This document shows positions 41,924-48,866 of a stretch of DNA of 64,000 bases, in pieces. The DNA lies in assembly GCA_036641395.1 (NCBI GenBank), contig JAVWEY010000003.1:10114-74113 (forward strand). The letters run 5' to 3'. The notes beneath the pieces are model-generated. The model made no database searches. It was not told where the DNA came from and saw only the letters and a list, made by a program, of their open reading frames with translations. The number at the start of each line of letters is the position of its first letter. Position 1 is the stretch's first letter. The stretch comes from JAVXTH01 sp036641395 (GTDB lineage: Bacteria; Bacillota_I; Bacilli_A; Erysipelotrichales; Erysipelotrichaceae). Made by a program: the position numbers and the translations under genes.

Positions 41924-42856
41924 TTATTTTAAAATGCTTCCGATTAAAGTTCGTCCACTACCATTATAGAAAGAAAGTGCATCACATTTAGCTTTACCTT
42001 CAAGTTGTAATTCATCAACAATAATCGTGCCATTGATTGCGGCAATGGCAAATCCTGCTTGGATCATTCCAAGCAATTCACCCGGTTGATGTGTTTGTAT
42101 CAAGCGCTCCATTCTCACTTTATGAAACTTAATTTTTTTATCATTTAATAATGCATAAGCAATTGGGCTTGGTATTAAACTACGAATGTGATTATAAACG
42201 ATTTCTACATCTTGATTAAAATCAACTTTTTCTTCTTCTTTACTAATATTATAAGCAACACTTGCTTCTCCTTCTATTTGATCAATAAATACAGCACTTC
42301 CATCCAATATTTTAGGTAGTGATTCGATTAATAAATCACAACCTGATTGTGCTAGTTTATTACTTAAAGAACCCATCGTATCACTTTCTTCAATCTTCAC
42401 AATCGATTGAGCCATAACTGCCCCTGCATCCATTTGTTTTGACATTCTCATAATTGAAATACCAGTTTCCTTATATCCATACATAATTGCTTTATGAATT
42501 GGTGCTCCCCCTCGTAACTTAGGTAAAAGCGATGCATGAACATTAACACTTCCATAAGTTGGATAATCTAATAGACTTTGTGATATAAACTGACCATAGG
42601 CACAAGTTATAATTAAATCAGGCTTTAAAGAACACAAAGTATCAATATCGTCTTTAATATGAATTGGTTGATAAACATCAATTCCATAAGATTGTGCTAA
42701 TACTTTTAACGGAGTTGGTGTTATAACATGTTTCCTTCCGACTTTTTTATCTGGTTGAGAAACAACGGCAATTACATTATATTTTTCATTTATTAATCGT
42801 TTTAATATTTCACAAGCAAACATTGGAGTTCCCATAAAAATAATTCTTGATTTCAT
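41924..42856 (-). CDS. fmt: Methionyl-tRNA formyltransferase
   Basis: Formylates initiator Met-tRNA. 310 residues, normal length. It opens RIIFMGTPMFA, has the catalytic segment VNVHASLLPKLRGGAPIHKAI (Asn-His pair; SLLPxxRGxxPI) and KQMDAGAVMAQ with the catalytic aspartate, plus the C-terminal OB-like domain. It is placed in the spoIIP-yqxA-lepA run, which is unusual; in Bacillus fmt is near def and sun. Confidence 0.95.
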   Translation of the reverse strand: MKSRIIFMGTPMFACEILKRLINEKYNVIAVVSQPDKKVGRKHVITPTPLKVLAQSYGIDVYQPIHIKDDIDTLCSLKPDLIITCAYGQFISQSLLDYPTYGSVNVHASLLPKLRGGAPIHKAIMYGYKETGISIMRMSKQMDAGAVMAQSIVKIEESDTMGSLSNKLAQSGCDLLIESLPKILDGSAVFIDQIEGEASVAYNISKEEEKVDFNQDVEIVYNHIRSLIPSPIAYALLNDKKIKFHKVRMERLIQTHQPGELLGMIQAGFAIAAINGTIIVDELQLEGKAKCDALSFYNGSGRTLIGSILK

Positions 42857-42903
42857 AAAATCACCTCATTAAAAGTATAACACATAAATTAAATGATGTG
42901 TTT

Positions 42904-43200
42904 CTATTGTGTCAATCCATGAAATATTTCTGATACAATCATCGCCCCTGTATCGGCAACATCAACAATAAAGTTTGATGTATCTAAGGCTATTCTTGAA
43001 GCTGTATTTTCTTCTATTTCATTTAATGAAGTTTCACTTACTTTTGCTTCTATTTTTTTATGATTAACAATATCCGCTTCAAAATCATTTACTTTTTGTT
43101 TTAATTCAACCACCTTTTTTTCTGGTTTAGCATCAGTAATATAATCACCGATGGCAACTAATATTAGAATTAATAAAACATCAGCTAAAAATCTACGCAT
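42904..43200 (-). CDS. YqxA-position membrane-anchored protein
   Basis: A 98-residue protein with one membrane segment at the N-terminus (MRRFLADVLLILILVAIGDYI) followed by a charged helical region. GGGGAGA precedes the ATG, two bases after spoIIP. In Bacillus the small single-pass protein YqxA sits exactly between spoIIP and lepA, and this has similar size and topology, but the sequence is too divergent for a homology claim. Function unknown; a sporulation role is likely from its operon. Confidence 0.65.
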   Translation of the reverse strand: MRRFLADVLLILILVAIGDYITDAKPEKKVVELKQKVNDFEADIVNHKKIEAKVSETSLNEIEENTASRIALDTSNFIVDVADTGAMIVSEIFHGLTQ

Positions 43201-43202
43201 TG

Positions 43203-44045
43203 TTATCTCCCCACTAGTTCTGCGATACTGCTACTTAAATACTCAATTGAATTTTTAACTTCTTCAAAGGTGTTTAAATCGCCACCTAATTCAATTAAAA
43301 TCATCCGATCATTCATTTGTTGATTATAATATGCTTCTCGCTCTAGAACTGGTTTCATAATACCATTACACTTTTGATTCATAATGTCAGTTAGTGTCGA
43401 ACTAATTTTATTTACTGCCTCAGCATTTTTTGATAAGCCACCAACCACACTCATTGTTTTCGCATAGTTCTTATTATTAATAGTTGTGAAACAAGCCTCA
43501 CGTGGTATCGCATCACGATGTAAATCAATAATCAAATCAAAGCCCCCATAGTTTACTAATGCATCGTTAATGAACTTTCTAGATATGGTATAACTATCAT
43601 TATAGTTATATCCATATTGATTGCCAAACGCTTTAAAATCATTTGTTTCTAATACTACTTCAATTCCCTTTTCTTTTAACTGATTGCCTAATATAACCGC
43701 TGCATCCATAACCGTTTCTTGTTCATTATAACTTTCACTTTGATGGGTATTATAAATATATATTTTTTTATTTGTAGAAGGAGTTTGTGGTACAACTGGA
43801 ATATCTTGGGTTGTTATTTCAGTTTTAATCGTTTCTTTGGGTATCGTAATATTTGAATTAAAAGATAATACATTTAATTTGTTTTTAATTGATATTTTTT
43901 CATTAATCGTTTTTTGTTGATAAACAAAGGATGCGATAAAGGTATCCTTACCAAATATTTCTAATAATCCTGAAAAAAAAGGAGTAATAAACAAAAAGCC
44001 AATGATAAGTATACATTTACTAAGTATTTTAAATGTTGCTTTCAT
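43203..44045 (-). CDS. spoIIP: Stage II sporulation protein P (peptidoglycan hydrolase)
   Basis: An amidase/endopeptidase that works with SpoIID and SpoIIM to thin the septal wall during engulfment. 280 residues, shorter than Bacillus SpoIIP. One N-terminal membrane segment (about residues 8-28), a linker, then the amidase-like domain: KKIYIYNTHQSESY with the metal-binding His, FDLIIDLHRDAIPREA and MILIELGGDLNTFEEV with the catalytic Glu. A good ribosome site (AAGGGGG) precedes it. A SigE-type promoter signal lies just upstream. Confidence 0.93.
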   Translation of the reverse strand: MKATFKILSKCILIIGFLFITPFFSGLLEIFGKDTFIASFVYQQKTINEKISIKNKLNVLSFNSNITIPKETIKTEITTQDIPVVPQTPSTNKKIYIYNTHQSESYNEQETVMDAAVILGNQLKEKGIEVVLETNDFKAFGNQYGYNYNDSYTISRKFINDALVNYGGFDLIIDLHRDAIPREACFTTINNKNYAKTMSVVGGLSKNAEAVNKISSTLTDIMNQKCNGIMKPVLEREAYYNQQMNDRMILIELGGDLNTFEEVKNSIEYLSSSIAELVGR

Positions 44046-44064
44046 AAAAAAGCCCCCTTTTTAC

Positions 44065-44093
44065 ACGATATGTGAAAAAGCAGGCAAATATGT
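44065..44093 (-). promoter_or_regulatory. SigE-type promoter of spoIIP
   Basis: On the minus strand ACATATT (44093-44087), a 14-base spacer and CATATCGT (44072-44065) resemble the SigE signals kmATATT and CATACAnT. It lies between the gpr stop and spoIIP, matching the SigE control of spoIIP in Bacillus. Confidence 0.52.
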
Positions 44094-44975
44094 TTATAGG
44101 TTTAAAAAATCAGGATGAATGACTTCATTCAATGCTCTTGCGATGATGAAGATTAAATGTTGGAGTTCATCATCCATTGATTTAGGAGTTACCACTAAAT
44201 CAAGTGCATTACGCTCTTGAATTGCTTGTAGTATTTCACTTGAATTAATTTTTAATGATTCGAGTGTTTCATCTAAAATAGCACCAATACTTGTGATTGT
44301 CGCAACACCGATTGCGATAACTGGACATTTTAATGATTGTTTATTCAATGCCATGCGCTGATTACCGGTTCCACTACCTGGTTGAATCCCGGTATTATTT
44401 ATTTGTACGACACGATTGATTCTTTTACTATTTCTTGTCGCAAGTGCATCAACAACAATTACAAAATCAGGTTTATATTGCTTAACAATGCAACTTATGA
44501 TTGAACATGTTTCTAATCCTGTTTGTCCCATGACACCTGGAGCTAAAGCCGCAACATTACTCGTCCCTTTCATCGCTTCTTTTATCTTCATTTCATATAG
44601 ATGCGCTGTTACCATAATTTCACCAATCACACCTGGTCCTAATGCATCACTGGTAATAAAGCGATTTCCTAAACCGACTACCAAATATCGCTTACTATTA
44701 CTTAATTTCATATCTTCTAACATTACCTTCATATTCTTAATAATATGATTTATGATGCACTCACGATCACGATAGTCTTGAAGATTACTAAATTCAATTG
44801 AAACATAATCACCCACCTCTTTATTTAAAATATTATCTTCTTTTAAAATACGAATATAATTCGTTTTTATATCCCCTTCCACACATTCATGATGTGTAAA
44901 TGTTTCTTCCTTATCATCTAAAAAATCACCTTCATCTGCGAAATCTGAACGAATATTTAACATAATTTTTCTCAA
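44094..44975 (-). CDS. gpr: Germination protease GPR
   Basis: An aspartic-type protease that degrades small acid-soluble proteins when spores germinate. 293 residues, shorter than the Bacillus enzyme of about 370. Conserved segments: VVGLGNRFITSDALGPGVI, NVAALAPGVMGQTGLETCSII, VIVVDALATRNSKRINRVVQI, and NTGIQPGSGTGNQR. The predicted autoprocessing site lies in the N-terminal region around LNIRSDFADEGD. The TTG at 44975 is preferred, because GAGGTG lies nine bases upstream; the ATG at 44963 has no good site. Directly followed by spoIIP, as in Bacillus. Confidence 0.93.
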   Translation of the reverse strand: MRKIMLNIRSDFADEGDFLDDKEETFTHHECVEGDIKTNYIRILKEDNILNKEVGDYVSIEFSNLQDYRDRECIINHIIKNMKVMLEDMKLSNSKRYLVVGLGNRFITSDALGPGVIGEIMVTAHLYEMKIKEAMKGTSNVAALAPGVMGQTGLETCSIISCIVKQYKPDFVIVVDALATRNSKRINRVVQINNTGIQPGSGTGNQRMALNKQSLKCPVIAIGVATITSIGAILDETLESLKINSSEILQAIQERNALDLVVTPKSMDDELQHLIFIIARALNEVIHPDFLNL

Positions 44976-44993
44976 AAGTATTCACCTCATATT

Positions 44994-45023
44994 TAGTATG
45001 GCTTTTTTTTCACCATGTTATTG
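44994..45023 (-). promoter_or_regulatory. SigG/SigF-type forespore promoter of gpr
   Basis: On the minus strand CAATA (45023-45019), an 18-base spacer and CATACTA (45000-44994) fit the SigG pattern GnATR-N18-CATnnTA except for the first base. gpr is a forespore gene, which supports it. Its -35 overlaps the -35 of the divergent rpsT promoter. Confidence 0.6.
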
Positions 45024-45049
45024 CTTTTTTAGGTTACTTTTGTTATAAT
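45021..45049 (+). promoter_or_regulatory. Promoter of rpsT
   Basis: TTGCTT (45021-45026), a 17-base spacer and TATAAT (45044-45049), with an extended TGTTATAAT. Confidence 0.8.
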
Positions 45050-45081
45050 TTACAAGCAATTGAAAACTAGGAGGTGCAAAC

Positions 45082-45348
45082 ATGCCACAGATTCAATCAC
45101 AGAAGAAACGTGTAAAAACTAATAACAAACGTAACCTTGCGGTTAGTGCACAAAAATCTGCTCTTAAGACTGCTATTAAAAAAGTTTTAGCTGCTATTGA
45201 TGCGAAAAACAAAGATGCTGCTCTTGAAGCTTATAATATCGCAAGTTCTAAGTTAGATAAAGCCGTAGTAAAAGGAATTCATCACAAGAACTACGCAACT
45301 AGACAAAAATCACGTTTAAGCAAAGCTATCAACGCGATCGAAGCATAA
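45082..45348 (+). CDS. rpsT: 30S ribosomal protein S20
   Basis: An 88-residue 16S rRNA-binding protein. It opens with the typical MPQIQSQKKRVKTNNKRNL, followed by SALKTAIKKVLAAI and the conserved end KGIHHKNYATRQKSRLSKAIN. AGGAGGTG precedes the ATG. It is divergent from gpr, the Bacillus neighbour order (holA-rpsT-gpr). Its own promoter and terminator make it a single-gene unit. Confidence 0.98.
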   Translation: MPQIQSQKKRVKTNNKRNLAVSAQKSALKTAIKKVLAAIDAKNKDAALEAYNIASSKLDKAVVKGIHHKNYATRQKSRLSKAINAIEA

Positions 45349-45351
45349 TTA

Positions 45352-45378
45352 AAGTTAGTGATAAGCTAGCTTTTTTTT
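45352..45378 (+). terminator. Terminator of rpsT
   Basis: AAGTTAG and CTAGCTT pair (one G-T wobble) around a seven-base loop, followed by T-runs. Confidence 0.85.
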
Positions 45379-45405
45379 AATTAAATCATCACTTTGTTCA
45401 TACAT

Positions 45406-45494
45406 GGAAGCGTATCGAAGTGGTCATAACGAGCCGCACTCGAAATGCGGTTGCCTTCACGGGCACGTGGGTTCGAATCCCACCGCTTCCGCCA
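45406..45494 (+). tRNA. tRNA-Ser (anticodon CGA)
   Basis: Acceptor arms GGAAGCG (45406-45412) and CGCTTCC (45484-45490) pair; discriminator G and an encoded CCA follow. The anticodon stem CCGCA/TGCGG encloses CTCGAAA, giving anticodon CGA. A long variable arm and a T-arm with GTTCGAATC are present, as expected for a serine tRNA. It reads UCG codons. Confidence 0.95.
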
Positions 45495-45539
45495 AAAAGA
45501 GGTCTGCCTTCTGTCTAACAGGATGTAGACCTCTTTTTG
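45494..45539 (+). terminator. Long terminator after tRNA-Ser
   Basis: Twelve-base arms at 45494-45505 and 45527-45538 pair perfectly, with an inner stem as well, and the descending arm ends in T5. It ends the single tRNA transcript. Confidence 0.88.
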
Positions 45540-45696
45540 TGGTTAAATATAATGATTTAAAATTCAAGTCTTTGTAAGGCTGTTTTTTATACTCGATTTC
45601 TCATTAAAAGCATTATATTAGTAAACTCTACGCTTCGTAGGTATGCTTTCTTCTTAAATTCATGTATAGTGAGGATGAAGAAAGAGAGGAAACTCA

Positions 45697-46305
45697 ATGG
45701 ATACCATAAAAATTGGTAAGTTTATCGCAAGTAGTCGAAAGACTTGTAAGCTTACCCAAATGCAATTAGCAGATGAACTTTGCATCAGTGATAAAACTGT
45801 TTCGAAATGGGAATGTGGAAACGGCCTACCTGATGTTTCAATCATGTTGCCTTTATGTGAGCGATTAAATATCAATGTGAATGATTTACTATCCGCAGAA
45901 AACGTAACAAATTCAAATTATCAAAAGAAAGCTGAGGAAAATATGATGAATTTGATAAAAGAGAATGAAGAAAATAAGAAAAAGATGAGATATTCCAAGA
46001 TCCTCATCTTTGTCGGAGTCATAGCTGTCATTGCTTTGGTTATGCTTGCATCCTTATCAACGAACCTACCAAGTATCCTAAGAGTACTTTGTTTAGGATT
46101 AGCTATATTCACAGCAATTGTTAGTTTTCAAGCAGCAGGAAACATGGAGCGAGAAGCAGGAATGTATGAATGTCCAACCTGTCATGCACGCTTTGTACCA
46201 GATGCAAAAGCATATACAAATATAGGTCGTACACTAACAAAGCGTAACCTAACTTGCCCGGAATGTAATAAAACTGGAATGTGCAAACACATCATAACAA
46301 AATAA
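45697..46305 (+). CDS. XRE-family HTH protein with membrane segments and zinc ribbon
   Basis: A 202-residue protein with three parts. Residues 1-65 are a Cro/CI-type HTH (KIGKFIASSRKTCKLTQMQLADELCISDKTVSKWECGNGLPDVSI). Around 95-140 two hydrophobic segments probably cross the membrane. The tail has a CPTCH...CPECN...C zinc-ribbon-like pattern. This arrangement occurs in Bacillota regulators often placed near small secreted or membrane proteins; its target is unknown. GAGAGG precedes the ATG. It borders the frameshifted lipoprotein, and may regulate it. Confidence 0.85.
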   Translation: MDTIKIGKFIASSRKTCKLTQMQLADELCISDKTVSKWECGNGLPDVSIMLPLCERLNINVNDLLSAENVTNSNYQKKAEENMMNLIKENEENKKKMRYSKILIFVGVIAVIALVMLASLSTNLPSILRVLCLGLAIFTAIVSFQAAGNMEREAGMYECPTCHARFVPDAKAYTNIGRTLTKRNLTCPECNKTGMCKHIITK

Positions 46306-46387
46306 CTTAAATCAAACATAATTCTTAAAAGATATGATATGACTAGAAGTAATATTGTATCTTTTTTACATTTTAAAGTAAATGCCA

Positions 46388-46457
46388 CATCCATTACTAA
46401 TCCACAAGTGATGTTTCTTTTAATTCAATTGTATTATTTGTTCTGTATTTTACATTC
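46388..46457 (-). pseudogene. Relic of an sdaA 3' end
   Basis: This stretch closely matches the last 70 bases of the intact sdaA at 47676-47744, including an identical core of about 20 bases (GATGTTTCTTTTAATTCAAT, ending at 46429). One base is missing and several are changed, so the frame is broken: the readable remnant is TIELKETSL. It is a decayed fragment from a duplication or insertion event, lying downstream of the lipoprotein gene. Confidence 0.8.
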
Positions 46458-46469
46458 TATCTTATTCAA

Positions 46470-46874
46470 CTACTCCGTTATTTCAAACATAGCTTTTAAA
46501 ATTTCAATGTTCTCTTCAAATATAATATCACGTAACCAATTTTCTCCCTTTATATTGACTATTTCTTTAGACCAAGTTGTTTCTCCATCCATTTTAAAAA
46601 GACCATTAACCGGAATTATATAACCTTGTTTATATTTATATACATTCTGTACACTTTCGCCATCACTAAGATAATTCTTTTCATATGTTTTCTTAACTTT
46701 ATTGCTTTCTATAATTTCACTTATCTTATCTGTTTTTGGTTTTTCTTTATATACTGTTCTTGTTTCTTTATATACTACTTCATAGCACAATCCCATACTT
46801 TCTAATGTCTTAGCATCTGGTACTTTATCTACTTTGTCACCCGCTTTTAATGTCTTTGTTTTTTCCACACTCAT
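46470..46874 (-). CDS. Downstream frame of the split lipoprotein (134 residues from an internal ATG)
   Basis: The most likely internal start of the second frame begins MSVEKTKTLKAG and covers repeat unit 2. It has no ribosome site or signal peptide of its own, so independent expression is unlikely; the frame is open upstream as far as the A7 tract. Confidence 0.35.
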   Translation of the reverse strand: MSVEKTKTLKAGDKVDKVPDAKTLESMGLCYEVVYKETRTVYKEKPKTDKISEIIESNKVKKTYEKNYLSDGESVQNVYKYKQGYIIPVNGLFKMDGETTWSKEIVNIKGENWLRDIIFEENIEILKAMFEITE

Positions 46875-47188
46875 TGAAGCAAGTTCATTTGGTCCTTTTT
46901 TAACTGATGCTTGTGGAGCAAAATCACCATTATTATCATCAGTTTTACCAAATTTTGCTTTTAAAATTTCAACATTTTCTTTATATCTTATATCAAAGAA
47001 AAAGACACTACCATTTATCAGTGGAACCGTTTTTTTCCATTTTGTTTCCCCGTCATCTTTAAAAACACCCTCAATCGGTATGATATGAACATATAGATAT
47101 TTTGCTACATCATGTACCTTATTTCCCTTTTCTTCATAATCCTTTTTATATGTTTTCTTAAAATTAGAAACATCTTGTTCAACTATAC

Positions 47189-47473
47189 TTAATAAGATTG
47201 GTTTTTCCTTTTTTTATTTACCATTTTCGTATCTTCATAGACTATTTCATAACTCAAAGCCATGCTTTCTAGTGTCTTGACATCTGGTAATTTATCTATT
47301 TGATCACCCTCTATTAATTTTTTAGTTTCCATCGCACTCATTACTTCTATACCATTTGTTGATGTTTGTTGATTCGCCTCACCTTTTTTCTTTGAACTAC
47401 AACCACTTATACTTCCAGTTCCCAATATTAATAATCCAACTAATAGCAACTTCTTTATTGTATCCTTTTTCAT
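47189..47473 (-). CDS. Upstream frame of the split lipoprotein (94 residues)
   Basis: As read without a shift: signal peptide, lipobox SISGC, linker and the first 45 residues of repeat unit 1, then a stop shortly after the A7 tract. It may be a truncated but secreted lipoprotein if no slippage occurs. Good AAGGAGAAG ribosome site upstream of the ATG. Confidence 0.6.
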   Translation of the reverse strand: MKKDTIKKLLLVGLLILGTGSISGCSSKKKGEANQQTSTNGIEVMSAMETKKLIEGDQIDKLPDVKTLESMALSYEIVYEDTKMVNKKRKNQSY

Positions 47474-47495
47474 ATGTAATTCTTCTCCTTTTTGT

Positions 47496-47521
47496 AGGTA
47501 GTATTTAATTATCTACTACCT
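47496..47521 (-). promoter_or_regulatory. Inverted repeat in the lipoprotein leader
   Basis: AGGTAGTA and TACTACCT form an eight-base inverted repeat with ten bases between the arms, located 23 bases before the lipoprotein ATG and just after a TATAAT-like -10 (minus strand, 47541-47536). It could be an operator for the nearby XRE regulator or an mRNA hairpin. Confidence 0.5.
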
Positions 47522-47633
47522 GTTCTTATAATATCATTATAACAATACGTTAAATATTTACTATAGCTTGGACATGAAAGGCAAAGTTAATGTAATGAAA
47601 GGTAAGATTTAAATGAATTTTAGTCTTTAAAGT

Positions 47634-47666
47634 TTAAAAAAGTAACCGAAATCAATCGATTACTTT
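47634..47666 (-). terminator. Terminator of sdaA
   Basis: Arms around AAAGTAATCG and CGGTTACTTT pair with one mismatch and are followed by T6 on the minus strand. It contains the sdaA stop codon. Confidence 0.78.
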
Positions 47667-48865
47667 TCCATTGGTACATCAATTGCTAATCCACCAAGTG
47701 ATGTTTCTTTTAATTCAATCGCAATTTTTTGTCCTGTATATTTCATTGTATTGACAACCATATCAAAAGATACTTTGTTTTCTTTTACCTCCATTAAATA
47801 TTGGGATAAGAGTGCTGAATCAAATGCTCGAAGAGTTCCCACTGCATTTCTTTCGATACATGGAATCATTACATAACCACCAACTGGATCACATGTTAAT
47901 CCTAGATGATGTTCGATTCCCATCTCAGCTGCATATTCAATGCAAGCATCACTCAAGCCTCTAAAGTAAGCAATCATCGCAGCACCCATTGCACATGCTG
48001 CACCGATTTCCGCTTGACAGCCACCCTTTGCACCGGATATAGTCGCATTTGTTTTAATTATGTTTCCAAAAATACTAGCAACTTTTAAACCATTGATTAT
48101 TTTTAATCGTGTATATCCTAAATTATGATAATAGTAATATATAATTGCAGGTATAATTCCGCTGCTACCAAGGGTTGGAGATGTAACCGTCATACCACCG
48201 GCTGCATTTTCTTCACTTGCGCTATATGCATAAGCACTTAATAATAATTTTTCTTTTTCTATTTCACTATCACAATTCATTGCTTTTAAATAAAGTGATT
48301 TGGCAACTCTTTTTAAATGTAATTTACCTGGTAAATAACCACTTGTCGCAAGTCCTTTTTCGACTGTTTCTAACATTTGACTCATAATCTCATGTAGATA
48401 ATCATCAACTTGTTCATAAGCATCCACATATTCATAAAATCTTAACTTATTCTCTTTACAATACTCAACAACTTCCTGACATGATTTCTGTGGATATACT
48501 TCAGTTCCATCAATACCAGGGTGTCCAACAACTTCAATGGCTCCCCCACCAAGTGAATAGATTGTCCAGTTATCTAATTCTTGATGTTGTTCATCATATG
48601 CAATTAATTTCATTGTGTTAGGATGCACTAAATCTTCACCTGCTAAAAACTTTACAATACATTTCTTTGGTTTCATTGTTTCGATGATTATTTGATCCGT
48701 ACAGTGTCCCTTACCGGTTAATGATAGTGAACCGAATAATTGTGCTTCATATTCATAAGCATCCTCACACTCACTCTTAAACAAGCGACAAGCCCGTTGT
48801 GGTGCTAATGTATGAGAGGAAGAAGGACCAGGTCCAATTCTATATAATTCCTTGCATGATTTCAT
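47660..48865 (-). CDS. sdaA: L-serine dehydratase (iron-sulphur, single chain)
   Basis: Deaminates L-serine to pyruvate and ammonia using a [4Fe-4S] cluster. A 401-residue fused form containing both beta and alpha domains. It opens ELYRIGPGPSSSHTLAPQRAC; the alpha domain has NAAGGMTVTSPTLGSSGIIPA, GAKGGCQAEIGAACAMGAA and GLTCDPVGGYVMIPCIERN with the cluster cysteines. It starts one base after holA, inside the competence block, with AAGGAG in the end of holA. It gives pyruvate from amino-acid fermentation. Confidence 0.95.
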   Translation of the reverse strand: MKSCKELYRIGPGPSSSHTLAPQRACRLFKSECEDAYEYEAQLFGSLSLTGKGHCTDQIIIETMKPKKCIVKFLAGEDLVHPNTMKLIAYDEQHQELDNWTIYSLGGGAIEVVGHPGIDGTEVYPQKSCQEVVEYCKENKLRFYEYVDAYEQVDDYLHEIMSQMLETVEKGLATSGYLPGKLHLKRVAKSLYLKAMNCDSEIEKEKLLLSAYAYSASEENAAGGMTVTSPTLGSSGIIPAIIYYYYHNLGYTRLKIINGLKVASIFGNIIKTNATISGAKGGCQAEIGAACAMGAAMIAYFRGLSDACIEYAAEMGIEHHLGLTCDPVGGYVMIPCIERNAVGTLRAFDSALLSQYLMEVKENKVSFDMVVNTMKYTGQKIAIELKETSLGGLAIDVPMEK

Positions 48866-48866
48866 T

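Larger units (their letters stand above)
46470..47473 (-). pseudogene. Tandem-repeat lipoprotein split by a frameshift at an A7 tract
   Basis: Two frames on the minus strand become one if a single A is added at 47209-47215 (equivalent to a -1 shift). The joined product is 334 residues: a signal peptide with lipobox SISGC, then two homologous units of about 130 residues. The first unit begins MSAMETKKLIEGDQIDKLPD and the second MSVEKTKTLKAGDKVDKVPD; both contain the pattern FK-DGET-W and end ENVEILKA or ENIEILKA. The second half is in good order, so the break is recent, a sequencing error, or functional slippage. Confidence 0.82.

Noticed and set aside
45600..45696. Possible promoter of the XRE gene
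   Set aside because: Several AT-rich candidates (TTATAT, TATAGT) are present but none has an acceptable -35; a small CTACG/CGTAG hairpin is too short to call.
46339..46623. Plus-strand ORF of 94 codons in the lipoprotein area
   Set aside because: It is antisense to the lipoprotein and the sdaA relic, has no ribosome site and its translation has no recognisable features; its length follows from the codon bias of the opposite strand.
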